A DNA stretch of 64,000 nt, from the NCBI RefSeq assembly GCF_013141865.1, contig NZ_RCST01000001.1, positions 2,356,001 through 2,420,000 on the forward strand, written 5' to 3'. This DNA is from Methylomonas sp. ZR1. GTDB taxonomy: Bacteria > Pseudomonadota > Gammaproteobacteria > Methylococcales > Methylomonadaceae. The notes beneath the pieces were generated by a model. It did no database searches. It was given only the letters and a program-made list of their open reading frames with translations, and was not told where the DNA came from. How positions within the stretch are numbered: position 1 is the first letter of the stretch; each line of letters begins with the position of its first letter. Of this stretch, positions 18,065-28,318 are shown piece after piece. The translations under genes were made by a program, and so were the position numbers.

Positions 18065-19030
18065 TCAACGATTCTTTTGCTCCACCCGCTTCAACAGGCC
18101 AAATAAATCACTGTTGGTAGACAGCACTATAGTGGCGTCGCCGTCTATCACTTTGCGATAGGTTTCCATGCTCTTCAAGAACTTGTAAAACTCGGCGGAC
18201 TCGGACTTTTGCCCATAGGCTTTGGCGTAAATTTCGGTGGCCTTGGCATCCGCTTCGCCTTGAATTTCCTGCACGCGCTTGTAAGCGGTGGATTCAATTT
18301 CGTTGATATCCCGGTCCCGATTACCGTTAATTCTGGCTGCCTCGCCCTCGCCTTCCGAACGGAAACGCTGGGCAATTTGCAAGCGTTCGCTGATCATCCG
18401 TTGGTGGATGCGCTCCAACACTTGATGGTTGTAATTGATGCGTTTAAAGCGCACATCCAGCAGTTCGATACCAAATTCCGCCAATTTCGGCGCTGCGGCA
18501 TCGAACACATCTTTTTCGATTGCCGCCCGGCCCACCCGAATCGGCCGCAGCACCCCTATGGTGCCTTCGCCGGTCAACGGCCCCAAACTTTCGTCTTGCA
18601 AGGGTTTGCGATCTTTGTCAGAACGCACCACTTCGATCAATTCATGGCGGGCAATCGCGGTGCGGGTCTCGCTACCTAAAATATCTTCCAACCTTGATTG
18701 CGCGCTGCGTTCGTCGCGCAATCGCAAGTAATATTGCATGGGCTGGGTGATGCGCCAGCGGGCGAAGGTATCGACTTGTACATAGGTCTTATCTTTGGTG
18801 GACATTTCCACCATCGGCCCATCCCAGGCCAGGTAACGCTTATCGAAGCTATTGATCTGCTGGGTAAACGGGATCTTGAAATGCAAACCAGGGCTGGTAA
18901 TCGGCTCGCCGACCGGTTTGCCGAATTGGGTGATGATGACTTGCTCGGTTTGATCGACAGTAAACACCGATTGCCACAGCAAAAACCCCGAAACTACGAT
19001 TAACAGCCAGGTTCTTATCGATAAATTCAT
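18065..19030 (-). CDS. hflC: HflC, FtsH-protease regulator subunit
   Basis: 321 residues with an N-terminal membrane anchor (WLLIVVSGFLLWQSVFTV) and a band-7/SPFH domain (VDQTEQVIITQFGKPVGEP, GLHFKIPF). The C-terminal part has the usual charged helix (RSEGEGEAARINGNRDRD). The protein forms a large periplasm-facing complex with HflK around FtsH and tunes membrane protein degradation. Its ATG overlaps the stop of hflK by four bases (ATGA), so the pair is translationally coupled. Confidence 0.95.
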   Translation of the reverse strand: MNLSIRTWLLIVVSGFLLWQSVFTVDQTEQVIITQFGKPVGEPITSPGLHFKIPFTQQINSFDKRYLAWDGPMVEMSTKDKTYVQVDTFARWRITQPMQYYLRLRDERSAQSRLEDILGSETRTAIARHELIEVVRSDKDRKPLQDESLGPLTGEGTIGVLRPIRVGRAAIEKDVFDAAAPKLAEFGIELLDVRFKRINYNHQVLERIHQRMISERLQIAQRFRSEGEGEAARINGNRDRDINEIESTAYKRVQEIQGEADAKATEIYAKAYGQKSESAEFYKFLKSMETYRKVIDGDATIVLSTNSDLFGLLKRVEQKNR

Positions 19031-20004
19031 TTCACTACTCCCGCTGCCTGACCAGGAAACGGCAACATCGGCAATATTTGCTGCACCGTGTCATCGACAA
19101 TAATTTGCTGGCTGGCTTGCGGCAACACCTCGCCCATGGTTTCCAGATAAATCCGCGCACGGGTCACGTCCGGCGCTTTTAGATATTGTTCCAATACCTG
19201 ATTGAAAGCGGTGACATCCCCTTCCGCTTCGTTAATTCGTTTAAAACGATAACCTTCCGCCGCGCGAATCTTCTGGTCCGCTTCACCACGTGCACGCGGC
19301 ACGGCTTTGTTATATTCGCCATTAGCCAAATTGATGACATTCTCTCTATCTTGCTGAGCACGATTCACTTCATTGAACGAGGGCTGTACCGGCTCGGGTG
19401 GATTCACATTTTTGAGCTGTACCTGGTTAATTGACACCCCCAATTGATAGCGCTCGGCCAACAAGCGTGCTCGCGCCAGCACGGTTTCTTCAATTTCCTG
19501 TCGACCGATGGTGATGATTTCATCGACAGTGCGATCACCGACCACTTCCCGCATCACGGCTTCGGAAATATCCCGCAAAGTCACACCGGGGTCGCGGACC
19601 ACAAATAGATATTTTTCCGGATCGGTGATCCGATATTGCACGATCCACTCGACCAGCGCCGAGTTCAGATCGCCGGTGACCATAGACTTTTCCAAAGCCG
19701 GCTCGTCACTGATTTGATCCGGGTTGGTGAAGCCTGCCGTGGCAAAGCCAAACTCCAGCTTCTGCTGACGCTGAGTCGGCACGGTGATGACGCTATCCAC
19801 GCCAAATGGCAGTTTGGCATGCAAACCGGATGGAACTTTTTCGATGTATTCGCCAAAGCGCAACACAATCCCCTCTGACTCGGCCGGAATGGTATAAAAC
19901 GACATGCTCGCACCGACCAGCACCGTGATGAGAATCAGAACCGCCAAGGGCGAAATCGGCAGCGAATCGGGCAGATTTTTAAAAAGGGGATTGACGTCGT
20001 TCAA
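19027..20004 (-). CDS. hflK: HflK, FtsH-protease regulator subunit
   Basis: 325 residues, shorter than the ~420 of E. coli HflK because the Gly-rich cytoplasmic N-terminus is missing. A membrane segment (LAVLILITVLVGASMSFYTI) is followed by an SPFH domain (EGIVLRFGEYIEKV, GLHAKLPFGVD) and QLKNVNPPEPVQPSFNEVNRA, the HflK signature region. The start is a TTG, supported by GGAG eight bases upstream; the next ATG falls after the membrane helix. Partner of HflC downstream. Confidence 0.93.
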   Translation of the reverse strand: MNDVNPLFKNLPDSLPISPLAVLILITVLVGASMSFYTIPAESEGIVLRFGEYIEKVPSGLHAKLPFGVDSVITVPTQRQQKLEFGFATAGFTNPDQISDEPALEKSMVTGDLNSALVEWIVQYRITDPEKYLFVVRDPGVTLRDISEAVMREVVGDRTVDEIITIGRQEIEETVLARARLLAERYQLGVSINQVQLKNVNPPEPVQPSFNEVNRAQQDRENVINLANGEYNKAVPRARGEADQKIRAAEGYRFKRINEAEGDVTAFNQVLEQYLKAPDVTRARIYLETMGEVLPQASQQIIVDDTVQQILPMLPFPGQAAGVVK

Positions 20005-20123
20005 GGGCTGACTCCGTTAAGTCGGCGGAAAATCAAGATGCAAGGCATTGCCAGTCACCAGCACCGCCGAATTTAGTAAACAAGCATGGACCCGGTCCAC
20101 CCTTTCGTCAATTTATGCGCTGC

Positions 20124-23100
20124 TCAAAACGCATGAGTGGCATCAATGACGGTTTGCCGCAAAAACAACTCAAATTGGTCACTGGGCATCGGCTTAGCGA
20201 ATAAATAGCCTTGAATTTCCTGACAGCCCTGTTCGCGCAAAAACTCCCGCTGTTCAACCGTTTCCACACCTTCGGCTATGGTCCGCAAACCCAGGCTGGC
20301 GGCCAAACTAATCACCGCATTGACAATGGCTTTATCTTCCGAATCAGTACTGATGTCGCGGACAAAAGATTGGTCAATCTTTAATTTGTATACTTTAAAT
20401 TTCTTCAGATAACTCAACGACGAATAACCGGTACCAAAGTCGTCGATAGACATGCGTATCCCGCGATCATGCAGATTATTCATCACCGCTATAGCCGCTT
20501 CTGGATTCTGCATCGACACGCCTTCGGTCAATTCCAATTCTAAATATTCGGGCGGCAAGCCCTCCTCTTCCAAAATACGCGACACCATCTCCGGTAAGGC
20601 CGGATGGCTAAATTGAGCAGCCGAGAGATTGACCGCCATGATCAAAGGCCCCAACCCCTGATCAAAGCAGGTTTTCGCTTGTCGCACCGCCGTTTGCAAT
20701 ACCCACTCGCCGATAGGCAAAATCAGTCCGCTATCTTCCGCCACGGGGATGAATTCGGCCGGCGAAACCATGCCAAACTCGGGATGCCGCCAACGCAACA
20801 AAGCTTCTGCACCGATCACGCGCCCGCTATGAATATCCGCCTGCGGTTGATAATAAACATGCAGTTGTTGACGGTCCAAGGCATGGGATAAGGCATTAAC
20901 CAGTTGTAAATTGCGCTGGGCGCGGGCTTGCATTTCCGGTGTAAAAAAGCGGTAACCGTGCCGGCCATCGGTTTTGACTCGGTACATGGCCACATCAGCG
21001 CTTTTGGACAGACTTTCCAGGTCCTCGCCGTCGTTAGGATACAAGGCTATGCCAATCGATGCGCTCATCGTCAAATCGAATTCCTCAATCCGGTAAGGTT
21101 CGGCTATCGCATCAAGAAGCTTCTGCGCGACATTCGCCGCCCCGCCGGCATCGGTGCCCGGCAACAAGAAAATAAATTCGTCGCCGCCCAAACGGGTCAC
21201 GGTATCTTCTTCGCGTAACACGGCACAAAGCCGATTGGCTAACTCCACCAATAGCGCATCGCCGACGCTATGCCCCAAGGTATCGTTAATATTTTTGAAA
21301 TGATCGAGATCAAGAAACATCAGAGCTAAGTGGCCGTTACTCCGTTTGGCCAAACTCAATGCATATTTCAAATGATCGTCCAATTGACTGCGATTCGGCA
21401 AGCCGGTGAGCGAATCGTAATTGGCCAAGTAATAAATGTGCTCCTCCGCCTGCTTACGTTCGATAGCTAAGGCGACGAAATGCGCGACCATTTCCAGCAA
21501 GCGCAATTCATGTTTGCTGGGAACGGCAGGGTGACGATGATAAATCGCAAAGGTACCCAGCACTTTTTTACCGGCGGAGAGTACCGGCTCCGACCAGCAT
21601 GCCGCCAAACCCGCCCGTTCTGCCAGCGGCAAAAAAGGCTGCCAAAAGGGATGCTCGGCCAGATTTTCCGCAATCGTTCTTTGCCCGGTGTACGCTGTAT
21701 TGCCGCACGACCCCGCCCCGGCACCAATTTTTAGCCCATCGATCGCCTGATTGTAGAAATCCGGAAGACTAGGTGCCGCGCCTAGCCGTAAACATTGCTC
21801 ATCATCCACGAGCAAAATCGAACAAACGCTACCAGCCAACATAATTTCCAGTTCGGTAACCGCATCATGCAAAATATCCGTCAACTGCAGGTTACCGTTG
21901 AGCCGTTCCAGCATAAACACCCGCAAACTTTCCATCTGCTGTGCTTGCTGGCGCTCGGCCTCACGCTCGAAGCCACCGATGGCATGATCGATGTCCATGG
22001 CCATTTCCAACAGCAGATTGCGCGCGGCATCGTCAAACACATTGATTTGATCGCCGTACAGCATAAACGCCCCAGCCGGCTTGCCGTTTCGATGCAAGGG
22101 TAAGGCCGCGGAAGCCTGCCAATCGAATTTTGCCCCACGCGCATGCCAGGCTATGGTGGCAGGGTCGTGTTGAAAATCCTGACACCAATATGGCTTGTCC
22201 TCTCTGACTGCGGTACCGGTTGGTCCGCACCCGGTCGGCAGGTTCTCGTCTATTGATATTTCAATGCCATCCAGATACTCGATGCCGATGCCATAACAGG
22301 CAACCGGTTTGATAGTTTGGCTGTTTTGGTCAAGCATGCCGATCCAGGCCATTTTCATGCCGCCAAATATCACGGCGTCGCGGCAAATTTGCGGGAATAA
22401 TTCGGCTTCGCTGGTACAGCGAACGATGGCTTGGTTACATTGACTTAGCGCGGCATACAATTGGGTCAATCGCAGATTTCTTGCCTCGGCAGTGCGGCGC
22501 GCGGCTTCAACGCTTGCCAAACTTGCCCGCGTTTCCGCCAGCCAGCCCAACACGCTGTTGCGCATGCCCTTGCTTACCGGAATATCGGCGGAAAAATCGC
22601 CGCTACCCAAACGCACGATCTGATCGTGCAATTCATCGACCGAGGCTCCCAATATTGCGTGTAAAGTCCGATACGCCCGCCAAAGCGTCAATAACAACAT
22701 AACCCCGAAAACCACAAACACCACCCGCAACCAAAAGGCAATACGCGCTCTGGCAACCACACTCTGTTGCGTGCGCAGGTCTATCAATTCGAAGGCGTCG
22801 ATGATCGATTGCATGACTTTCGCTTTTGCTCGATGGTAAGTCGCATCGTGCAGCATTAGATTGGCTTGATGCCATTTGCCGTCGGGCATTCCCTGATTCG
22901 AATCAACCATGTCCATCGCCGTGCGCTCTATTTGGATAAGTGCAGCGGAATCGGCCGTGGCTTCGGCCATTTTCGCCAGTTCCTGCTCGGAAAACCCGGC
23001 TTGCCGCATCAACTCCAGCAAGGCAACCGGCTGAGTGCTTGATTGCGGCGCCGGATGAGCATTCGCGATCACCAAGTCCCAATACATGTCGTGATAATTT

Positions 23101-23387
23101 TCGGGCCTGGGCAGTTTGCCGTCGCGAATGTCGATAATCTCTTGAAAATAGTGTTTATAAACCGGATCGCCGGTCGCGACATAACTGCGCGCCACATGCG
23201 AGAGATCGTTGGACGATTGCCTAAATTCATCGGCCAGCAAGTGTGACGCAAAGCGGATTTCGTTGGCGCGATCAATTTGCTTCTCGGCGCGCACGTAAAC
23301 CGCGAATGCAATCACGAAAATCACAAACATGGCCAGATTCAGCCACAAAATTCGAGAAAACCGGGAAAAGTAATACGGTCGCGTCAT
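20124..23387 (-). CDS. Membrane GAF-GAF-GGDEF-EAL c-di-GMP protein
   Basis: 1087 residues from ATG 23387 (GGAATAAGCAAA upstream); a GTG 36 bases earlier is also open. An N-terminal helix (ILWLNLAMFVIFVIAFAVYV) and a second at about 215-240 enclose a periplasmic sensor part. Two GAF domains follow at about 330-480 and 490-640. The GGDEF domain (RLGGDEFIF, with REED as an I-site RxxD five residues before) and the EAL domain (AEALLRW, ELTEG, DDFGTGYSS, KIDQSF) both look complete. It could make and break c-di-GMP. Signal unknown. Monocistronic. Confidence 0.93.
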   Translation of the reverse strand: MTRPYYFSRFSRILWLNLAMFVIFVIAFAVYVRAEKQIDRANEIRFASHLLADEFRQSSNDLSHVARSYVATGDPVYKHYFQEIIDIRDGKLPRPENYHDMYWDLVIANAHPAPQSSTQPVALLELMRQAGFSEQELAKMAEATADSAALIQIERTAMDMVDSNQGMPDGKWHQANLMLHDATYHRAKAKVMQSIIDAFELIDLRTQQSVVARARIAFWLRVVFVVFGVMLLLTLWRAYRTLHAILGASVDELHDQIVRLGSGDFSADIPVSKGMRNSVLGWLAETRASLASVEAARRTAEARNLRLTQLYAALSQCNQAIVRCTSEAELFPQICRDAVIFGGMKMAWIGMLDQNSQTIKPVACYGIGIEYLDGIEISIDENLPTGCGPTGTAVREDKPYWCQDFQHDPATIAWHARGAKFDWQASAALPLHRNGKPAGAFMLYGDQINVFDDAARNLLLEMAMDIDHAIGGFEREAERQQAQQMESLRVFMLERLNGNLQLTDILHDAVTELEIMLAGSVCSILLVDDEQCLRLGAAPSLPDFYNQAIDGLKIGAGAGSCGNTAYTGQRTIAENLAEHPFWQPFLPLAERAGLAACWSEPVLSAGKKVLGTFAIYHRHPAVPSKHELRLLEMVAHFVALAIERKQAEEHIYYLANYDSLTGLPNRSQLDDHLKYALSLAKRSNGHLALMFLDLDHFKNINDTLGHSVGDALLVELANRLCAVLREEDTVTRLGGDEFIFLLPGTDAGGAANVAQKLLDAIAEPYRIEEFDLTMSASIGIALYPNDGEDLESLSKSADVAMYRVKTDGRHGYRFFTPEMQARAQRNLQLVNALSHALDRQQLHVYYQPQADIHSGRVIGAEALLRWRHPEFGMVSPAEFIPVAEDSGLILPIGEWVLQTAVRQAKTCFDQGLGPLIMAVNLSAAQFSHPALPEMVSRILEEEGLPPEYLELELTEGVSMQNPEAAIAVMNNLHDRGIRMSIDDFGTGYSSLSYLKKFKVYKLKIDQSFVRDISTDSEDKAIVNAVISLAASLGLRTIAEGVETVEQREFLREQGCQEIQGYLFAKPMPSDQFELFLRQTVIDATHAF

Positions 23388-23701
23388 TTTGCTTATTCCG
23401 TTATTCAACTCCAAAATAGACACCAGCCTGCCAAAAACTTAAAACCAACCGGCCGAAAACCACGAGTAATATAAGTGAGATATAAGGTGAACCATAACAC
23501 TAAAGTTTTCCGGCTTTCGGTGCGGACGCCCGAACCATGGGGCTTATCTGTTGAAAATGGATGTCGGGCCTATCCAAACGAATCACTGCGATTACCTATT
23601 AACCATTGTGTAAGCGACTTTTTGCGGCATACTGGCGATTATAATTAAACACAAAAACATTCGGTATTTCACCGTCGTAAGCCCCTTAAGGGAGATCATG
23701 C
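23388..23701. other. Intergenic region between the c-di-GMP gene and the peroxiredoxin
   Basis: 314 bases, divergent. A perfect -10 box TATAAT (23640-23645) lies 57 bases before the peroxiredoxin ATG, but I find no good -35 at 16-18 bases, so an activator-dependent promoter is possible. No gene or repeat is visible otherwise. Confidence 0.35.
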
Positions 23702-24247
23702 ATGCAAAAATCCACTCTTACATTCAGGCTCTTGGTCTTCATGCTGTTCGCCTTACCAACGTTTGCGATGACAGCAAACGCGGCTCCGCTGCAAGTTGGC
23801 CAATCGGCACCGATATTTCAACTGCAAGCGCATGCTGGCGACCCAGTAAGTTTAGCCGCTCGGCGCGGGAAAGGTTGGACGGTCTTATATTTTTATCCCA
23901 AAGCCGGTACGCCGGGATGCACTGCGCAAGCTTGTGCTTTCCGCGACGCCATCGAACTGATCCGCAAACAAAATGCCGAGGTATACGGGATCAGTACGGA
24001 TGAGGTCCAGGACCTGCTGGCATTTCATCAGCAACACAAACTGACCTTCACATTATTGTCTGACGCGGACGCCAAAGTCAGCGAAACCTACGGCGTAAAA
24101 ATGCCCATATTGAACATGGCCAAACGCTGGACCTTTATCGTCGATCCCGACTTAACCATACGCCGTATCGATGACGATGTAGACCCGGCCCTGGATGCCA
24201 AACGAGTTGCGGAAACGCTGAAGCAATTGCAGGCGAGCGGGAACTGA
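23702..24247 (+). CDS. Exported PrxQ/Bcp-type peroxiredoxin
   Basis: 181 residues. A signal peptide (LLVFMLFALPTFAMTANAAP) predicts periplasmic export, which is unusual for the Bcp family. The active site is YFYPKAGTPGCTAQACAFR: peroxidatic Cys73 and resolving Cys78 in the CxxxxC spacing of PrxQ. FIVDPDLTIRRIDDDVDP follows. It reduces hydrogen or organic peroxides, probably with a periplasmic thiol donor. GGGAG sits before the start. With katG/oxyR at 43-46 kb the region carries a notable peroxide defence outfit. Confidence 0.9.
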   Translation: MQKSTLTFRLLVFMLFALPTFAMTANAAPLQVGQSAPIFQLQAHAGDPVSLAARRGKGWTVLYFYPKAGTPGCTAQACAFRDAIELIRKQNAEVYGISTDEVQDLLAFHQQHKLTFTLLSDADAKVSETYGVKMPILNMAKRWTFIVDPDLTIRRIDDDVDPALDAKRVAETLKQLQASGN

Positions 24248-24305
24248 TACAAAGCCAAGCGTATAAATATTCACCCAACCGGGCAACTCTTAGCGGGTTT
24301 GTAGC

Positions 24306-25295
24306 TCACAACCATCCGGCCCGCTTCAAACGCCAATACAAGGCCAAGCTGCACACTGCCACGCTGCCCACTACCAAGGGATAGCTATAGGGCCAATCCA
24401 ATTCCGGCATATGTCGGAAGTTCATGCCGTACCAACTGAATACCATAGTCGGTATCGCTAAAATCGCCCCCCAACCGGCCAGGCGTTTGACCACTTCGTT
24501 TTGCCGCACGGTTTCGAAAGTCAGATGGACCTGCATCGCCGCCAGCAACATCTCGCGCATGCCGTGGATAGCCTGATCAACGCGCTTGATGTGATCGGCG
24601 ATGTCGCGGAAATATACTCTGACATCCTTATGTATCAGGCCAACATGAAAGCGCATCAACTCGTTGCAAATGTCGATAACCGGATTAATCGCCCCTTCCA
24701 AAAGCAATAATTCGCGCTTTAGCTCGTATAAGTCTTCCATGGTTTGCCGGCTGGGCCGGTATTGAAATATCGCGGATTCCAGCACATCGAAGCGGTCTTG
24801 CAAGCCGGCAATTGCCACCATGTAATTATCGACGATGAAATCCATAATCGAATACAAGGCAAAGCCCGGCCCCTTGCTGAGTTGGTGCGGCATGGCCTGA
24901 CAACGCTCACGCACCTTGCTCAAACTTTGCGACGCGCCGTGGCGCACGGTGACCACAAAGCGCGGCCCCATAAAAATGTGCGTTTCGCCGAATTCCACTT
25001 TTTTCTCGATCAATTCCGCCGTGTGCAACACGATAAACAAAGAATCGCCGTATTCCTCGATCTTCGGCCGCTGGTGCGCAGCACAAGCGTCTTCAATCGC
25101 CAGATCGTGCAAACCAAACTCCTGCTGAATTTTTCTCAATATCTCGGCATTCGCCTCGCGTAGACCCAACCAGATAAAGGTATCGTCTTTCAGCAACACT
25201 TCGCTGATGTCTTCGATGGTAACGTCACCGATGCCCAGGCCTTTTTGATAGGCCACGCAGCGCATCACCATGTTTTTATCGATAGTTTCGCTCAA
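24306..25295 (-). CDS. corA: CorA-type magnesium/cobalt transporter
   Basis: 329 residues. Long soluble N-terminal domain (LHDLAIEDACAAHQRPKIEEY is typical, residues about 75-95), then two C-terminal helices around the selectivity motif GMN (290-292), followed by the periplasmic loop FRHMPELDWPYS. It forms a pentamer in the inner membrane for Mg2+ uptake. The start is a TTG with GGAG upstream; an ATG eight codons later has no RBS. Divergent from the P-type ATPase, so both cation transporters share one intergenic region. Confidence 0.93.
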   Translation of the reverse strand: MSETIDKNMVMRCVAYQKGLGIGDVTIEDISEVLLKDDTFIWLGLREANAEILRKIQQEFGLHDLAIEDACAAHQRPKIEEYGDSLFIVLHTAELIEKKVEFGETHIFMGPRFVVTVRHGASQSLSKVRERCQAMPHQLSKGPGFALYSIMDFIVDNYMVAIAGLQDRFDVLESAIFQYRPSRQTMEDLYELKRELLLLEGAINPVIDICNELMRFHVGLIHKDVRVYFRDIADHIKRVDQAIHGMREMLLAAMQVHLTFETVRQNEVVKRLAGWGAILAIPTMVFSWYGMNFRHMPELDWPYSYPLVVGSVAVCSLALYWRLKRAGWL

Positions 25296-25488
25296 AAATA
25301 TCTCCGTCTTGCTGGCTAGCTGTCGTTTAACATCAAGTTGGCAGATTATAGCCTTCTACTTGAGTTAGCCGCTCAATCCCCCCCCATACCTCATCGCGAA
25401 CCTAAGCAATTTCAGAAAAATTAAGTCATCGCCGAGTACATTCAATAGGTTTACACTGAGATTCTAGGCGTTTTGTTCGATTGCTATC

Positions 25489-28200
25489 ATGAAAATTCAC
25501 CATCTAAGCCCCGAAGAAGCTCAGGACAGTTTAGGCTCCAGCATGGACGGCTTGGCCGATGCCGCCATTGAAGGCCGTTTACATGAATTTGGCTTCAACC
25601 GTATCGAGGAATCGAAAAAGACCTCGGCGTTGCTACTGTTTGCCCAAGAGTTTCTGCACTTTTTTGCCTTAATTTTATGGTTGGCAGCCGGCTTGGCGTT
25701 TTTCGCGGAATCCCGGCAACCCGGTGAAGGCATGGTCACTTTGGGCTATGCGGTGCTGGGCGTCATAGCGATCAACGGCTGTTTCTCATTCTGGCAACGG
25801 CATCAAGCCGAGCAGGCGATTGCCGCATTACAAAAGCTGCTGCCGCATCAAGTCAAAGTCATTCGCGACGGCGAGCTGAGTTTGGTATTTGCCGACGAAC
25901 TGGTGCCGGGCGACCTGCTGGTATTGCAGGAAGGCGATAACGTGCCGGCCGATTGCCGGCTGCTGGAAGCATTTAATTTGCGGGTAAACAACGCCACCAT
26001 CACCGGCGAGTCACTCCCCAAGGGCCGCGATGCGCAAGTGTCGGATGTCGAGGACATCAGCCAAAGCCGCAACATTCTATTGGCCGGTACCTCGGTGGTG
26101 GCCGGCGAAGGCAAGGCTCTGGTGTTTGCCACCGGCATGCATACCGAGTTCGGCAAGATTGCCCACACCCTGAAAACCACGGTCAAAGGCCAATCGCCGC
26201 TGCAATTGCAAATCCGCCGCCTCAGCCGTTTTGTGGCTTTGCTGGCCCTGCTGTTGGGCGTGGTGTTTTTCTTTATCGGGCAAATCATCGGCCTGACCTT
26301 TTGGGAAAATTTCATGTTCGCAATCGGCATCATCGTCGCCAACGTGCCGGAAGGTCTGCTGCCCACCGTGACGCTGTCGCTGGCGATGGCTACGCAGCGC
26401 ATGGCCAAGCGTAATGCCTTGATCCGTAACCTGCCCTCGGTGGAAACCCTGGGCTCGACCACGGTAATCTGTACCGACAAAACCGGTACGCTGACTCAAA
26501 ACCGCATGGCGGTTAAGCAGCTGTTTCTGGACAATCAATATTGGCAACCCGAGCAATTGGGCAGCGATAGCCTGCAACATCACACCGCCTTTTTAGCCAA
26601 CGCGGCTTTGTGCCATAGCCTGAAACACGTGGAAGGCAAAGGTTTGCTGGGCGATCCGATGGAAGTGGCACTGGTGTCCATGGCACATGAACAAGGCATG
26701 CGCATCGATTACCCGAAAATCGGCGAAGTGCCCTTCGATACCGACCGCAAACGCCTGTCGACTATTCACAATACACCACAAGGCAAAATGTTGTTTTGCA
26801 AAGGTGCGCTGGAAATGGTGCTGCCGCTGTGCCGGCACATTGTGATGCACGGTAACGTAGAACCTCTCGGTGACGCTGGTCGTCAACAGCTGGTAAACGC
26901 TCTAAAAACCCTGGCAGACCAAGGATTGCGCGTGCTGGCGTTTGCCTATCGCCCCCTATCGGACCCATTCGAAGCCGAGCCGGAACAAGCTTTGATCTTC
27001 AGCGGCCTGGTGGGTTTGGAAGATCCGCCGCGGCCGGAAGTCGCGGATGCCATCGCGCAATGCCATATCGCCGGCATTAAAGTCATCATGATCACCGGCG
27101 ACCATCCGCATACCGCGGTGGCGATTGCCCGGCAGATCAAGCTGATCAAATCGGATAATCCCAAAGTGATTACCGGCGACAAATTAAAAAAACTCACGAG
27201 CAGCCAGTTGCAAGTGGCGTTGGATGCCCCGGAAATCATTTTTGCCAGGGTTGGTGCCGACCAGAAAATGCTGATCGTGGATGCCTTGCAGCGCAAGAAA
27301 CATGTGGTCGCGGTGACAGGCGATGGAGTCAACGATGCACCAGCCTTAAAGAAAGCCGACATCGGCATCGCCATGGGCAAGGCCGGTACCGATGTCGCCA
27401 AGGAAGCGGCGGACATGATTTTGCTGGACGACAACTTTGCCAGCATCGTGGCCGCCATTGAGGAAGGCCGCGCGGTGTTCGACAATATCCGCAAATTCCT
27501 GACCTATATCCTCAGCTCCAACATCCCGGAACTGATCCCTTATCTGGCCTTTGTGTTGTGCAAAATTCCGCTGCCATTGACCATCATCCAGATTTTGGCG
27601 GTTGACTTGGGCACCGACATGCTGCCGGCTTTGGGCTTGGGCGTGGAAAAACCGGATGCATCCGCCATGAACAAACCGCCGCGCTCTTACAAGGAAACGC
27701 TGATCGACTGGCGCTTGCTGGCCAGGGCTTACGGCTTCCTAGGTCTGCTGGAAGCACTCGCGGCAATGGCTGCATTCTTTTTTGTGTTGCATCGCGGCGG
27801 CTGGGATTATGGCGAGATATTGTCCAACCATCACCCGCTCTACCTGCAAGCCACTACCGCCTGCCTGACCGCAATCATCATGATGCAGATCGCGAATGTG
27901 TTTATTTGCAAACAGCGGCAACGCGGCCTGTTAGCCACATCGTTCTTGGACAATAAACTGATCCTGTCCGGCATTGCTTTGGAAATTGCGTTGATTCTGA
28001 CTATTGTCTACACACCGTGGGGCAACGCGCTGTTCGGCACCGCGCCGATAGACATCAAAGTTTGGCTGTTTACCTTGCCGTTTGCGCTCGGTATGCTGCT
28101 GCTGGAAGAATTCAGAAAATGGTTGGTGCGGCGCTTCGGGCTTTTTCCTGTCCTGGTAAAACCGCTGAAACTGCGTAAGCGCTTACTGAGTCGCCACTAA
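25489..28200 (+). CDS. P2-type cation-transporting ATPase, Na,K/Ca-ATPase-like
   Basis: 903 residues. Phosphorylation motif CTDKTGTLTQNRM near 327-337, MITGDHPHTAVA near 534 and TGDGVNDAPALKKAD near 610 mark a P-type ATPase. VANVPEGLLPTVTLSLAMA before the phosphorylation site and IPELIPYLAF plus LAVDLGTDMLPALGLG after the hinge are the signatures shared with animal Na,K-ATPase alpha chains, so it is a P2 pump of Na+, K+ or Ca2+. The actuator loop has TGES (GESLPKGRDAQV). Six C-terminal helices are present. Ion specificity cannot be read from sequence alone. No beta subunit is adjacent. Confidence 0.9.
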   Translation: MKIHHLSPEEAQDSLGSSMDGLADAAIEGRLHEFGFNRIEESKKTSALLLFAQEFLHFFALILWLAAGLAFFAESRQPGEGMVTLGYAVLGVIAINGCFSFWQRHQAEQAIAALQKLLPHQVKVIRDGELSLVFADELVPGDLLVLQEGDNVPADCRLLEAFNLRVNNATITGESLPKGRDAQVSDVEDISQSRNILLAGTSVVAGEGKALVFATGMHTEFGKIAHTLKTTVKGQSPLQLQIRRLSRFVALLALLLGVVFFFIGQIIGLTFWENFMFAIGIIVANVPEGLLPTVTLSLAMATQRMAKRNALIRNLPSVETLGSTTVICTDKTGTLTQNRMAVKQLFLDNQYWQPEQLGSDSLQHHTAFLANAALCHSLKHVEGKGLLGDPMEVALVSMAHEQGMRIDYPKIGEVPFDTDRKRLSTIHNTPQGKMLFCKGALEMVLPLCRHIVMHGNVEPLGDAGRQQLVNALKTLADQGLRVLAFAYRPLSDPFEAEPEQALIFSGLVGLEDPPRPEVADAIAQCHIAGIKVIMITGDHPHTAVAIARQIKLIKSDNPKVITGDKLKKLTSSQLQVALDAPEIIFARVGADQKMLIVDALQRKKHVVAVTGDGVNDAPALKKADIGIAMGKAGTDVAKEAADMILLDDNFASIVAAIEEGRAVFDNIRKFLTYILSSNIPELIPYLAFVLCKIPLPLTIIQILAVDLGTDMLPALGLGVEKPDASAMNKPPRSYKETLIDWRLLARAYGFLGLLEALAAMAAFFFVLHRGGWDYGEILSNHHPLYLQATTACLTAIIMMQIANVFICKQRQRGLLATSFLDNKLILSGIALEIALILTIVYTPWGNALFGTAPIDIKVWLFTLPFALGMLLLEEFRKWLVRRFGLFPVLVKPLKLRKRLLSRH

Positions 28201-28318
28201 GCAATCACGCCCACTAGGTTCCGCCTAAGCAGCGGCAGCGCGCCGATAAAACAGCGGAAAAGCGATAGGCGATTGCGGACAATCAAAACCTGACGTGTAG
28301 ATGCAGGTCACACGGCGT

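Noticed and set aside
22881..22900. tRNA-like GATTCGAATC motif
   Set aside because: It lies inside the GGDEF-EAL coding region and no cloverleaf can be formed around it.
25848..27494. Minus-strand frames of 210, 168 and 182 codons over the P-type ATPase
   Set aside because: Contained in a gene with all P-type motifs; translations have no family features.
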